Of a stretch of 64,000 bases of DNA, positions 39,084 to 50,991 are shown piece by piece. The first letter of the stretch is position 1. Every line of letters begins with the position of its first letter. The notes below the pieces were generated by a model. The model did not search any database. It had not been told where the DNA came from and saw only the letters and a list, made by a program, of their open reading frames with translations. Source of the stretch: Sinohyriopsis cumingii (Eukaryota > Mollusca > Bivalvia > Unionida > Unionidae); the NCBI GenBank assembly GCA_028554795.2, contig CM068838.1:126965928-127029927 (forward strand). The letters run 5' to 3'. Both the position numbers and the translations under genes were made by a program.

Positions 39084-39897
39084 TGCAATTTTGCACAAGA
39101 GCAACGCATATGTTATAACATGTCTTCCGCGCGCCTTGCTTCAGGAAATTTATAAACTGTATGAATTGATATATATTTGCGTTATTTCCCATCTTCCATG
39201 ATCACTTGAAGGGATTACTATACACAGCGACGTTGGTCGCATGACTGTCCTTACAACAGACTTTTCGAACCTTTCTGCTCCGACATATTTGACTTCCTTT
39301 CTCAGCTGTGATACATGGGAAAACGGTACAAAGTGGATATTAACTCTAATGGGAGAGAAGCATTTATACTGAGCTACAAAGTTTTCTTCAACATACTCGT
39401 TCAGTAAATATAAAGGAATAATCTTCCCTAAACTGAATTTAAAAGAGTCGAGTATTAATTGATAATGTGCTGTGAACCGCCCACATGGTTAATGTGTCAA
39501 GCGGCCCTACGTGATGATTAATGGCTGCTGATACTAGGTAACTGCTACCTTAAGAGAACCAACCTGTATTCAATGCACTCGTGGTGTGAATTATAATCTG
39601 CTATAAAAGAGAACAGTAGAGTGCAAGACATATAGAGATAAATGTCTTCTTAAGCAGGTTTGATTTATGTTTTCTGTAATTCATTTTGAAACTCTGAAAG
39701 ACGTACTCTAAGGAAAGTTGACACTGGGTTGGGTAGCTGTACTTAAGTGGACATAAATGGATGCCAGAGGATAATTTCTCGAAATGAGGATTCATCCTGG
39801 GTTTTGATTCGATGTCAAGCTTGACTTGAGTAGTGTCATGCTTTCTATATGTCAAATGTGAAATTTAGTTATTGTCACCTTGACAAAAATATATACA

Positions 39898-39950
39898 TAT
39901 ATACCTACCTACCTACCTACCTAGCTACCTACATACCTACCTACATACAT
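39898..39950. repeat. (TACC)n/(TACA)n microsatellite
   Basis: TACC units with TAGC and TACA interruptions over about 50 bp. Confidence 0.88.
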
Positions 39951-40691
39951 TTACCCACCATGTCGGCCAATTCTGCGCGTCGGGTAACGATACGTCATTT
40001 TTGTAAACATAGGATCACGTGTTATTTTTTGTCGAAAGATCATTTTGTATCAAGAAGAACGATTGTACTTTAATTAAGAAAAGTGATATTCATAAAGTGT
40101 ACAAAAATATCCCACATTTCGACGAGAAATGCATATAAAAATGTGATTACTAAATAAATGTCAGCACGAAGACCCACTCCATAACCTTCTTGAATCTGTA
40201 ACCCAGCAAATTCTATTTACTATGTATCTGTTTGAATCATACAAATAAATACATTTTTATAAAAGATGGACATGTATGCCTTAAAAAAGTTATGCATCTT
40301 AATCCAAGTTTCCAAATTTGCAAGTTGTCCCACACGTACAAAATCGTCTGCTACCCAACATGTCAGCTTGCCGTTAGAATGGAATTCTCACGAAATTTAC
40401 CGGTGCATAGTCTGTTTCTAAATTCTTTAGTAACTTTTTTCCTCATAAGCAAGACGTTGTAAACACATTACACCCTATTCTTTGTTGTTTCTCTTCCACA
40501 TAATATCTTATTTTTTTAATACAAAATGTTAAACTTTACTGATCTTTTTGCAAGTTCGGTTTAGTTGGCTTAATATCGCTATAAACCTGATCTAATTACT
40601 CAACTGAACTGCTAACAGAATCAGTCCAAAGTAATGAATTTATTTTCTATAGCCCGATGGATAAACATTACATCTTTTCAAAGCTGTGCGC
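39951..40691. other. No recognised feature
   Basis: AT-rich sequence with no supported gene or repeat. Confidence 0.4.
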
Positions 40692-40738
<47 letters not shown>

Positions 40739-40801
40739 AAGAAGAAGAAGAAGAAGAAGAAGAAGAAAAGAGAAAGAAAAAAAGAAGAAGAAGAGGAAGA
40801 A
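40692..40801. repeat. (AAT)n-(GAA)n microsatellite
   Basis: About 14 AAT units (40692-40735) followed by GAA units and mixed A/G sequence to about 40801. The strand asymmetry (purine-only for 65 bp) could form a triplex. Confidence 0.93.
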
Positions 40802-41440
40802 TATTTGCTTGACGAAGGTAATATATCTGGTCTATGGGTGACTAGGCCCAATTAAACATTAGTGAATAAGCGACGCGCAAAGTGTTAGTGACATTTTCTC
40901 AAGCATGTATTTCTATTTCCTAGAAAAATAGAACGTTGTATCAACGACGGGGGACATATCTGACAAAAAATAAATGTCAACAAGGAAGGCGATAGTTATA
41001 AACTATGTTAGCTTTGCGAATACATATAATATAGAATTTTTAAAACGGAGTTAAAATTATAACATTATTTGATAAAAGACCTATAAAAAGTATAAGGCAA
41101 ACATAATAAAAATTCGAACATGTAATCAGAATTTACCGATAGAGAAGGGAAGGTGTGAAAATTTGCCTAGATATGAAATATTGTGTACTTTTTGCATGCA
41201 AAACTGTGTGGGTGACGAATGTCATTGTCTCCTTGGACGTAGCTGTTTCGGGGAACAAAGAAAGTAATTAGTACCCAAACACTTTTATACGAGACCAAAT
41301 GTACCAAAGTTAAAGAATTATTGTGTTCTGAGAAACATGGTTTCTTAAGAAATCTATCTAAAATGATTGATATTATTTTATCAAAACTTCGTTAATTTCA
41401 AATCATTTTTACTCGATGAGCTTATTGTTCTTTACATTTT

Positions 41441-41520
41441 TTAAGGAAGAGAAAACACCTTTAAGGAAGATAAAACACCTTTAAGGAAGAGAAAACACCT
41501 TTAAGGAAGAGAAAACACCG
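41441..41520. repeat. 20-bp tandem repeat, exactly four copies
   Basis: Four adjacent copies of TTAAGGAAGAGAAAACACCT at 41441, 41461, 41481 and 41501. They are identical except for one G-to-T in copy 2 and the last base of copy 4. Confidence 0.96.
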
Positions 41521-42760
41521 TAGGTTCATCATTGTAAAGCATTGAGCATGCTAGATATTACTTTATGTTCAATGCTTAGTAATTTATAACCTATGTTTCC
41601 AAATATACCAATATCTATGTATTTAAGTTTCAAAGTGTTCTTCTTTCATTGGAGTAATACAGTCATTCTGAATTCAACTGCAGTTACTGTGAAAACATTT
41701 TATAACGTCCATGGCTGATGTACAGGCACACGATGTGTGATACCAATATTTTACCTCAGATGTTGTGTATTGTAATGCAATAATGCAGTGTAATAACGAG
41801 TCATTGTTGCTTATACCAGTCTTAAAGGAAACCCAAACATCACACCAGGCTGTGGTGTTCGAGCACCACTACCACCAGAGGGTGATTTCTGTACGAACCG
41901 AACATAAATGCTGTTGTTTTTTATATTTATTTTATTCATATATTTTTTTTTCTCTCAAGGAATTCACAGTGTAATAGAAAATACATAAATTTATTTATTT
42001 TAAGATATGGCATGGTCCAGCTTAGTTCATAACCTTTTTATCCGTCTTGATTCAAAGCGGAAATAAGTACCAAAATCGAAGTTGTCTCCTGTGTAAACGG
42101 TCTGAGCTGGCAGTGTCTTTGTTGATCGAGGTCATCATTAGCCTGAAGCATCCGTGTTTGCGTAAAAATACATAGTGCAGCGGTCAAATTATAGATACAT
42201 GCACATTTCACAAAACGTGCAGACGTCGATAGAGTGATGTTCCTTTGCGAAACTAAACTGGATTGCGATAATGAATTCTTTAGGCGGGTTTCTTTCCCAT
42301 CCTAAGAAAAACTTGTTGAAATCGATAAGGCGTAGTACCATGTTGACAGAGAAAACAGATCCGTTTGGGTGATCACTCTAACCCTACTTAGCTTTGTTGA
42401 TGGTAAATATGGCGGGTTTTCTTTGCAAGCAAATACTCGACCACTGATAATAATGTTACTGATCAACTTTGATATGTATATTCATCATTTATTAAGTGAG
42501 CAGCGGCTAATTTATAGGTAGATATTATTTGCATATTCGTAATCTAAGAGATATATAGTGAGTTAATGTTGAAGGAGTAAATTCTTTTAAGACTAGGGTC
42601 AGAAAACATTCGCTCACATTAATTTATACAGGTAAAATAAATTTTTTCTTTCTTTTGAGACACAAAGAGTTGAAACGCTGAAGGTCTTCAAATACAAATG
42701 ATTACCACAGTGTATAATGCTTACTCAGAGTATTTAATAGCAAGAAAACAGTTTAAAAGA
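41521..42760. other. No recognised feature
   Basis: AT-rich sequence with no supported gene or repeat. The 69-codon plus-strand frame at 41765-41974 is unrecognised and at chance length. Confidence 0.4.
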
Positions 42761-43026
42761 TGCTGCTGCTGCTACTACTACTACAACTACTATTCAAGAT
42801 CTACGAAAAATGAACATTGTCTGTTTTATACGAAAATACTACTACTACTGCTAATAATAATAACAACAACAACAATAATAATAATATAAAAATATAATAA
42901 CAATAATATAATAATAAAAATGATATGATGATGATGATGATTATACTACTACTACTACTACTACTACTAATAATAATAATAATAATGATAATAATAATAA
43001 TAATGATATGATGATGATGATGATTA

Positions 43027-43058
<32 letters not shown>

Positions 43059-43269
43059 ATAATAATAATAATAATGATAATAATAATAATAATAATGATA
43101 TGATGATGATGATGATTATACTACTACTACTACTACTACTACTACTAATAATAATAATAATGATATGATGATGATGATGATTATACTACTACTACTACTA
43201 CTACTACTACTAATAATAATAATAATAATAATGATATGATGATGATGATTATACTACTACTACTACTAC

Positions 43270-43309
<40 letters not shown>

Positions 43310-43479
43310 GATATGATGATGATGATGATTATACTACTACTACTACTACTACTAATAATAATAATAATAATGATATGATGATGATTATACTACTACTATT
43401 ACTACTAATACTACTACTACTACTAATAATAATAATGATATGATGATGATGATGATTATACTACTACTACTACTAATAC

Positions 43480-43515
<36 letters not shown>

Positions 43516-43529
43516 TAATAATAATAATA
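42761..43529. repeat. Triplet block array: (GAT)n-(ACT)n-(AAT)n block repeated eight times
   Basis: After a CTG/CTA/AAT/AAC lead-in, a block GATATGATGATGATGAT-TATACTACTACT..-AATAATAAT.. starts at 42922, 43004, 43097, 43162, 43233, 43310, 43372 and 43437. Block spacing is 82, 93, 65, 71, 77, 62 and 65 bp. The order of the triplet motifs is kept in each block while the number of triplets varies. This implies block duplication with separate slippage in each triplet run. Confidence 0.95.
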
Positions 43530-43582
43530 GTAAGTGTTTATTTGTAATACAGGCGACTGACCCTTGATACATATTGGTACAT

Positions 43583-43712
43583 CCTGAGATACAAACTGGT
43601 GTTTTAGTGTGCAACAAAAGACTATCGTATTTATTGCAAATGTTATATATAAAAATAATCATTATTGCATCTTTTCTCTAACTGGGTGAAATACAAATAT
43701 ATACTACACAGT
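43583..43712 (+). repeat. Dispersed repeat, AAT-anchored family, copy 2
   Basis: Homologous to 11765-11871 in the same orientation. This copy is separated from the AAT run ending at 43529 by about 54 bp (GTAATACAGGCGACTGACCC ...) that copy 1 lacks, so copy 1 may be truncated at its left side. Another AAT run (43725-43773) follows on the right. Confidence 0.68.
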
Positions 43713-43723
43713 AATCGCACAAT

Positions 43724-43724
<1 letters not shown>

Positions 43725-43773
<49 letters not shown>
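43725..43773. repeat. (AAT)n microsatellite, about 16 units
   Basis: A pure trinucleotide run right of the dispersed repeat copy. Confidence 0.95.
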
Positions 43774-43774
<1 letters not shown>

Positions 43775-44254
43775 CAACATGGCATAACGATTCTCATCAT
43801 CGTCTTAGCTTTGTCAACATCGTCATCGTTGTGGTTTTTTGTTTTTCCTTTAACGTATTTTTTTAAACTACGAACTTCTATTAACGACGTTTTGTGGGTT
43901 TTTTCAATATTGTTGTTGTCAGCAAAAAGTAAAGTCACGTTGTCTTTCCAGTAGATTTTGCCACTGATTGCCACTGCTTTATTTAATTGTATTGATGTGA
44001 TGAAGACAAGCATATTAACAAAGAAGATACGCATAGAACAGTGCTATTGAAAATCGGTGTAGTATTTTGTGACACAAGTTTCAGTGATAATACTCATCGA
44101 ATTTGGGAGATATCGATTTAAAATGCCTCATCCAGGCAGTAAGTAACTTTAACAAATATTTTCTTTAATTGTTGTTTGTTCTTTCGAATGATTAAATAAT
44201 TTAGTAATGATAGACATTAAAAAACTAAGAACGTTAACACTCTGTCATTGTTCA

Positions 44255-44430
<176 letters not shown>

Positions 44431-44466
44431 GCAGAGAAACTGATCATTGCTGATCATGAATGAAAG

Positions 44467-44469
<3 letters not shown>

Positions 44470-44503
<34 letters not shown>
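44470..44503. repeat. (TA)n microsatellite, about 17 units
   Basis: A pure TA run 40 bp beyond the compound array. Confidence 0.94.
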
Positions 44504-44505
<2 letters not shown>

Positions 44506-45090
44506 TGTATGTATTTATGATATTATTACGTATGTTTCATAAGTATTTAAAGAGTATCAATTACATTTCGTCTGCTCCTTAACAGTAAAGTCAGGATAGA
44601 CGAGGGCCTCATGGCTCCTGGGGTCAAACAAGTGTCGCTTTCAATGTTAACTAAGTGTGAAATATCTGTACCTTATCCGTGTATTGAAAATAACTAGTGT
44701 AGCGGAAAATTTAATTTAGATTTGTCTGCAAAGAATGACCATGTGATAATCTGATAGGGTGAAATGACAGGCGTCATCGTTGTGTGCGGTAAAAATAGGA
44801 GCCCAATCTACGTCGTCTGCTTCTCATGAATGAGTGATTTATTCAATCCACTATTTCTTGTCTCAAGAGCATGTAGCATTCCTGGTGAATACCTGGCCGT
44901 CTATCACAATATATATATGTATAGCCGACGAGAGCAAGAAACATTGATCAACTTTATTAAGAAAACAAAATTCCCGATCGATCGAACTTAATATTAAAAT
45001 CCAGATTTTTTGTCGTTCATTAAACTTCACTCTCTTTTAACGTTCCTTAAGATGAATATCCTTTCAAACGGGATTCGGAAGAATTGTGTT
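44504..45090. other. No recognised feature
   Basis: AT-rich sequence with no supported gene or repeat. Confidence 0.4.
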
Positions 45091-45103
45091 CGGTTTATGG
45101 TCT

Positions 45104-45360
45104 TGTTGTTCTTGTTGTTGTTGTGGGGTTTAACGCCATTTTTCAGCACACGATAGGCTATACATGGCGGCCAGTATTAATGGTGGAGGAATAACCCGGG
45201 AAAACCCCGGAAAGAACCACCGACCCACGAGAAACTACTGGCAAGCTTTCTCACATACCCACATTGCCTGAATCTGAGACTCGAACCGGCGCAGACAGAG
45301 GTGAAATGGCAGTGATCCGTAATGGAGAGCGCTTTATACCACCCGGCCACTTGGAGCTCC
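45104..45360 (-). mobile_element. tRNA-derived SINE, family 1, copy 4
   Basis: Full-length copy of 257 bp, minus strand. The head has box A (TGGCCGGGTGGTATAAAGCG) and a well-preserved box B (GGTTCGAGTCTC). The body has TTTTCCCGGGTTATTCC, and the 3' end is ATGGCGTTAAACCC with a (CAA)n-like tail. It is flanked by a perfect 13-bp duplication, CGGTTTATGGTCT, at 45091-45103 and 45361-45373. It lies about 28 bp from a member of a second SINE family. Confidence 0.93.
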
Positions 45361-45388
45361 CGGTTTATGGTCTCAAAGTGTTTTAAAC

Positions 45389-45672
45389 TGACCGCTCCAG
45401 TGGCTTATATGGTTAAATTATCTACCTCGGATGGGGGAGGTAGCGGATTCGAACCCGAGTCATCCCAAAGACTTTTAAAAATGGTACTAGCAGCTGCCTT
45501 GCTTGGCAATTTGTATTATGAGGTTATTGTTAGGACTGGTCGGCCTGGTGTAAGGATAATGTGACTGGGTGGGAAATGATGCTGCATGTCTGCGGCATGA
45601 TGTTCCATTGCCTCACATCACAATAAGCTACCACAATGCAGATATCGTTGCGATATGATTAAAATGTTAAAG
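45389..45672 (+). mobile_element. tRNA-derived SINE, family 2, copy A
   Basis: About 284 bp, plus strand. The head has a box A-like TGGCTTATATGG and a box B, GATTCGAACCC, about 35 bp later. The body contains TCCCAAAGACTTTTAAAAAT, GGACTGGTCGGCC, ATAATGTGACTGGGTGGGAA and TGTCTGCGGCATGATG, and ends GCGATATGATTAAAATGTTAAAG. I associate this body with widespread molluscan SINEs (for example V-SINE-type elements such as RUDI), from memory. The expected GCGTTAAACCC-type 3' end is missing, so it is 3' truncated. No target duplication is clear. The 80-codon frame at 45322-45564 is incidental. Confidence 0.8.
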
Positions 45673-45767
45673 ATTCGTTACAAATCTGAATAACACGCAC
45701 ATATTTCAAATTAGTCTGCGTTTTGCTTACAGGGGTTTGCTGTACCGACTGTATGATACCAAAACAA

Positions 45768-45890
45768 TTAGGGACCTGACTCTGTCCCGAACATCCTCAT
45801 TAAAAAATTAGGGACCCGACGTTGTCCCACCCATTCGCAGTAAGAAATGAGTGACCTGACGCTGTTCTCCCAATTGCAGTAAATGCATGT
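45768..45890. repeat. Tandem repeat of about 35-45 bp, three copies
   Basis: Three copies of (AATTAGGGACC.GAC..TGTCCC) followed by a variable A-rich spacer at about 45768, 45808 and 45846. The third copy is the most diverged (AATGAGTGACCTGACGCTGT). Confidence 0.75.
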
Positions 45891-46070
45891 ATAGTTAATA
45901 CATGAATATAGTTTTCTCTTCAATTTCAGTAGTCTGTGGGATGGAATTCCAATGGTGGCACATGATGCAAAGTAAACGGGAGCGTTTGAATTTTAAGCTG
46001 TTCCATGACATACGTTTACCATATAACTGGTAACATATATCAAGACACCGTTACGGTTGTTTTTACATAG

Positions 46071-46301
46071 CTTTGACAATATTTCAGTCATATCGCTACG
46101 ACGTGTGCAGTGTAGCAGTTTGCGGTGTTTGTCCAACACTGGGGCATCATGCCGCAGACATGTAACATCTTTTCCCACCCAGTCACATTATCCTATCACC
46201 TGGCCGACCAGTCCTAATACTAACTTCTTAGAGCTGAGCGCCTAGCGAGGTAGCTGCTAGTACCATTTTTATAAGTCTTTGGTATGACTGGTTGGCATCC
46301 A
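46071..46301 (-). mobile_element. tRNA-derived SINE, family 2, copy B (inverted relative to copy A)
   Basis: Minus-strand copy homologous to 45450-45672. It shares CCAAAGACTTATAAAAATGG, GGACTGGTCGGCC, ATAATGTGACTGGGTGGGAA, GTCTGCGGCATGATG and GCGATATGACTGAAATATTG. Its left part keeps only a decayed box B (GGATGCCAACC). Relative to copy A it has an extra segment (GCTCAGCTCTAAGAAGTTAG), as expected if copy A has a deletion. With copy A it forms an inverted repeat with a spacer of about 400 bp. Confidence 0.8.
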
Positions 46302-46599
46302 TAGTTATCAAATTAAAAATGTAACATATTTATCTAAATAAAAAGAAAACAATCGTAATTTTTTATTAGGAAAAAATAATACTCGCCAACATACAACTTA
46401 AGAAAAAAAAACTGAAATGCTTTATTTTAGTTGAAACCCAAACTCTTGTAAGTATTACTTACAAATTTAGTTCTTTTTGTATACAATTACATGATATAAA
46501 AGAGAAGACAATGTCTTAATGTCTTTTTTGTAACTTAGAAATGAAGTTTGAATTTAACAGTAACCATCTTTGTAATGCAAACCCATACACCGCCTTGAC

Positions 46600-47115
46600 A
46601 AAATATTAATTTAACAAACACGTTCAATTCCTAAATAGAATATAAATTTGACAAGCACACACGCGCATCTTCTAAATAGAATATACATCAAAAGGCAAAC
46701 ACACACATCTAAATAGAATACAAAGTTAACAAGCAAACACACCCATCTCCTCAATAGAATATACACCTAAAAGTACACATATGCGCCCCCTTTTAAAATA
46801 TAAGTATAATAGGCAAAGAGATAAACATTTCCTTAATATAATATAAATTTAACATGAAACACACGCATCCCCTAAATAGAATATACACCTGAAAGCAATC
46901 ACACACATCTCCAAAACTAATATAAATTTAACAAGCAAATACACGTATCTCTTAAACAGAATATACATATGAAAGCAAACACACACATCTCCGAGACAGA
47001 ATATAAATTTAACAAGCAAACACACACATCTCCTAAATAGAAAATCAAACACATGCATCTCCCGAGAAATTTACAAATAAAAGCAAACACATGCTTTTTC
47101 TAAATAGAACATATA
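46600..47115. repeat. Minisatellite, about 39-42 bp unit, left block
   Basis: Degenerate copies of AAGCAAACACACGCATCTCC followed by TAAATAGAATATA and either CACCTAA or AATTTAAC. The two endings alternate through much of the block, giving an approximately 80-bp dimer. It is the same family as the larger block at 48.0-50.6 kb. Confidence 0.88.
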
Positions 47116-47996
47116 CCTTATCACGACTCTAATGTCTTAAAATATAAAACACAAGTTTAGTAAAATTCAAAAGATAATTTATTTCCCTGCAGTACAAAGT
47201 GAAAGTGTAAATAGAACTTACGGTATTGTCAATTCAATAACAAATAATCCTAGAGTTGCTAACACAAGTCCTAATGAATAAAGTTCGGAATAAACTTCAG
47301 TTGCATTACAAATAATTTCCAGTGCTGAAGGTTTTAATGTGCCTGCAGTGGCCAGTAGTCTCTAATGTGCTTTTGTAAAAATGATCTGAATTGTAATGAT
47401 GTGACAACAGTGCTTTGTTAAATCGCAGTCATATATTCCATGGTTTCATGGTCTGAATTCACAATAATTCCCAATTAATGCCTCTTTCCAAGAATATTAT
47501 AGATGAGCACTTTGTATTTTCAGAGGAGAATTTTCTGAATCAAATGATTTCAGCTAAAATCAAAACACAACAAACGATTCTGCCTCAAGATCTTATGGCA
47601 CGAATGAATGAATAACCTCTAGATAAACAATATTATATTTTTAAAAAACCTAAGACTCAAAAGAAGAGCAAGAATATAAGACAACAGTTCTTTCCAGAAC
47701 AAATCAAACAATAGCTAGACAAGGTCTGTTACTAAAATTATAATAAGGGGCATGGTAAACATAATTTCCTTGTCTCAGACCAAGATACATATGTTTACGT
47801 ATATTGATATTGACCCTAATAAACTCACACTCATAGAGAAAATATAAATTTTGTATTAGTTGCTTTCAGAATTAAACAAAATATATGGTTCTGGCTAGGT
47901 AGACAATGAACTTGATTTTGGACAAAGCTAGAAAATACAATCTTACATAGCCCATAGCATATAATAAATAAAAGAAACTAAGTAAATATACATAAC
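47116..47996. other. Non-repetitive gap inside the minisatellite field
   Basis: About 880 bp without recognisable units, separating the two blocks of the same minisatellite. No gene is supported. This may be an insertion or a decayed part of the array. Confidence 0.5.
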
Positions 47997-50565
47997 AATG
48001 AAACACAAACACATGCTTGTTCTTAATATAATATACACCTAAAAGCAAACACACGCATCTCTTAAATAGAATCTACACCCGAAGCAAACACACATCTCCT
48101 AAATAGAATATAAATTTAATAAGCAAATACACGCATCTTTTAAATAGAATTTACACCTAAATGCAACGACACGCATTTTCTGAATAAAATAGACCTAAAA
48201 GCACACACAAACGTATTCCTATATAGAACATACATTTATAGAATATACACCTAAAAGCGCACACACGTATTCCTAAATAGAACATACATATACAGAATAG
48301 ACACTTAAAAGCACACACACGTATTCCTAAATAGAACATGCATATATAGAATATACACCTAAAAGCACATACACGTATTCCTAAATAGAACATACATATA
48401 CAGAATATACACATAAAAGTACACACACATATTCCTAAATAGAGCATACATTTACAAAATATACACCTAAAAGCAAACACACCCATCTCCTTAATTTGAA
48501 TATAAATATAACAAACAAATGTAACAAACAAACAAACACATACATCACTTTAATAGAATATTCACTTAAAGGCAAACACACGCATCTCCTAGACATATTA
48601 TACACCTAAGGCCACACATTTGAATCTCCTAAAAAGAACATAAAATTTAACAAGCAAACACAAGAATTTCCTTTAAAAAATATAAATTTAATAAGCAAAT
48701 ACACGCATCTTCTAAGTAGAATATACACCTAAATGCAACGACATGCATTTCCTGAATATAATACACCTAAAAGCACACACACGTATTCCTAAATAGAACG
48801 TACATGTATAGAATATACACCTAAAAGCACACACACGTATTGCTAAATAGAACATACATATACAGAATATAAACCTAAACGCACACTCACGTATTCCTAA
48901 TTATAACATACATTTACAGAATGTACACCTAAAAGCACACACACATATTCCTAAATAAAACATACATATATAGAATATACACCTAAAAGTACACACACAT
49001 ATTGCTAAAAAGAACATACATATACATAATACACACCTAAATGCACACACACGTGTTCCTAAATAGAACATACATATACAGAATATAAACCTAAACGCAC
49101 ACTCACGTATTCCTAATTAGAACATACATTTACAGAATGTACACCTAAAAGCACACACGTATTCCTAAACAGAATATACATATACGGAATATACACCTAA
49201 AAGCACACACACGTATTCTAAACAGAACATACATATACGGAATATACACCTAAAAGCACACATAAGTATTCCTAAATAGAACATACATATACAGAATAGA
49301 CACCTAAATGCACACACACGTGTTCCTAAATAGAACATACATATACAGAATACACACCTAAATGCATACACACGTGTTCCTAAATAGAACATACATATAC
49401 AGAATATACGCATAAAAGCGCACACACGTATTCCTAATTAGAACATACATATACAGAATATACACCTAAATGCACACACGTATTCCTAAACAGAACATAC
49501 ATATACAGAATACATACCTAAATGCACACACACGTGTTCCTAAATAGAACATACATATACAGAATATACGCATAAAAGCGCACACACGTATTCCTAATTA
49601 GAACATACTAATACAGAATATACACCTAAATGCACACACGTATTCCTAAACAGAACATACATATACAGAATACACACCTAAATGCACACACACGTGTTCC
49701 TAAATAGAACATACATATACGGAATATAAACCTAAAACCACACACACGTATTCTAAACAGAACATACATATACGGAATATACACCTAAAAGCACACATAA
49801 GTATTCCTAAATATAACTTACACATATAGAATATACACCTAAAAGCAAACACACCAATCTCCTTATTTTGAATATAAATATAACAAACAAATATAAAAAG
49901 CAAACACATACATCACTTTAATAGAATATTCACTTAAAGGCAAACATACGCATCTCCTAACATATTATACACCTAAGGCCACACATTTGCATCTCCTAAA
50001 TATAACATAAAATTTAACAAGCAAACACATGCATCTCCTAAATAAAATTTACACATTAAAGCAAACACGTGCATCTCATTAATAGAATATACAGCTAACA
50101 GCAAACACGCATTTTCTAAATAGAAGTTTAACATCTAAAAGCAAACACATACATCACCTTCATATAACAAAATATAAAAGGAAACCGAGACATTCTCTTT
50201 ATAGAATATAAACAGAATAGCATATACTTAAATATAGATATTGATGTGACAATCCAAATATCACACTGAAAAGCAAATCAAATGATTCCTTTTTAGGATA
50301 TAAATTAGAAAGCAACTCGTTCATTCCGTTTTATACTATAAATTGAACAGCAAACACGTGCATCTTCGAAATATAATATAAATTGAACAGCAAAACCATG
50401 TATCTTCGTAATATAATATAAATTGAAAAGCAATTTCGTTCATTCCTTTTTACACTCTAAATTGAACAGCAAACACGTGTATCTTCGTAAATATAAATTG
50501 AACAGTAAAATAATACATTCCATTATTAAATACAAATTGAACAGCAAACACATGCATCACCTGTA
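47997..50565. repeat. Large minisatellite block: 39-bp unit with central expansion of a 54-bp derivative
   Basis: The outer parts (about 47997-48220 and 49840-50160) carry the 39-42 bp unit. The centre (about 48220-49840) carries a 54-bp unit that equals the short unit plus about 15 bp (CATACATATACAGAA) inserted after TAAATAGAA. Higher-order repeats are visible. CACGTGTTCC recurs at 49371, 49531 and 49691, exactly 160 bp apart. CACTCACGTATTCCTAATTA recurs at 48884 and 49100, 216 bp apart (4 x 54). The right end (50260-50565) has a further variant, 'AAATTGAACAGCAAACACGT', with a unit near 50 bp. Minus-strand frames (CAFRCIFCICMFYLG) arise because 54 is divisible by 3. Confidence 0.93.
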
Positions 50566-50766
50566 TACAATATGATTTTTTTTTTTTTAAAGTTTCGTTA
50601 CCCAAAGGTGTATTAATTTCAAGTAGCTATTTCTTATCTGGAATAACAGAACCAACAGGCTTTTCTTTACGAATATTTCTTTGTGGGTGCAGCTGACGAG
50701 GCAGTTTAATAAAGAAATATGGGAGCATTTTCGTGGAACATCCAAAGATAAATGCGTTCCCGTGCG

Positions 50767-50767
<1 letters not shown>

Positions 50768-50800
<33 letters not shown>

Positions 50801-50824
50801 TGTATGTATGTATGTATGTATGTA
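50768..50824. repeat. (TATG)n microsatellite, about 14 units
   Basis: A pure tetranucleotide run. It is the same motif as at 7.5, 10.5 and 23.8 kb. Confidence 0.95.
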
Positions 50825-50991
50825 CATGTACACAAGCATCAATTTTACGCATGCATCATTATTACAGAACAGTTTTTAAAAAACAAAATATAGTTGTGAT
50901 ACCACGAGATTCGGATGAACGATACAATATTTAACGAAAAATATATCTTGTAAAGTCATTTTTATATTTTCTAACTTTCTTTTTACTTATT

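Noticed and set aside
45385-45475. Functional tRNA gene
   Set aside because: The box A and box B signals belong to a SINE head. The cloverleaf arms do not pair well and the SINE body follows.
48157-48531. 124-codon Cys/Phe-rich minus-strand frame as a cysteine-rich peptide gene
   Set aside because: It is a translation of the 54-bp minisatellite, whose period is divisible by three.
46600-50565. CRISPR-like array of regularly spaced repeats
   Set aside because: The unit is contiguous without unique spacers, and the genome is clearly animal.
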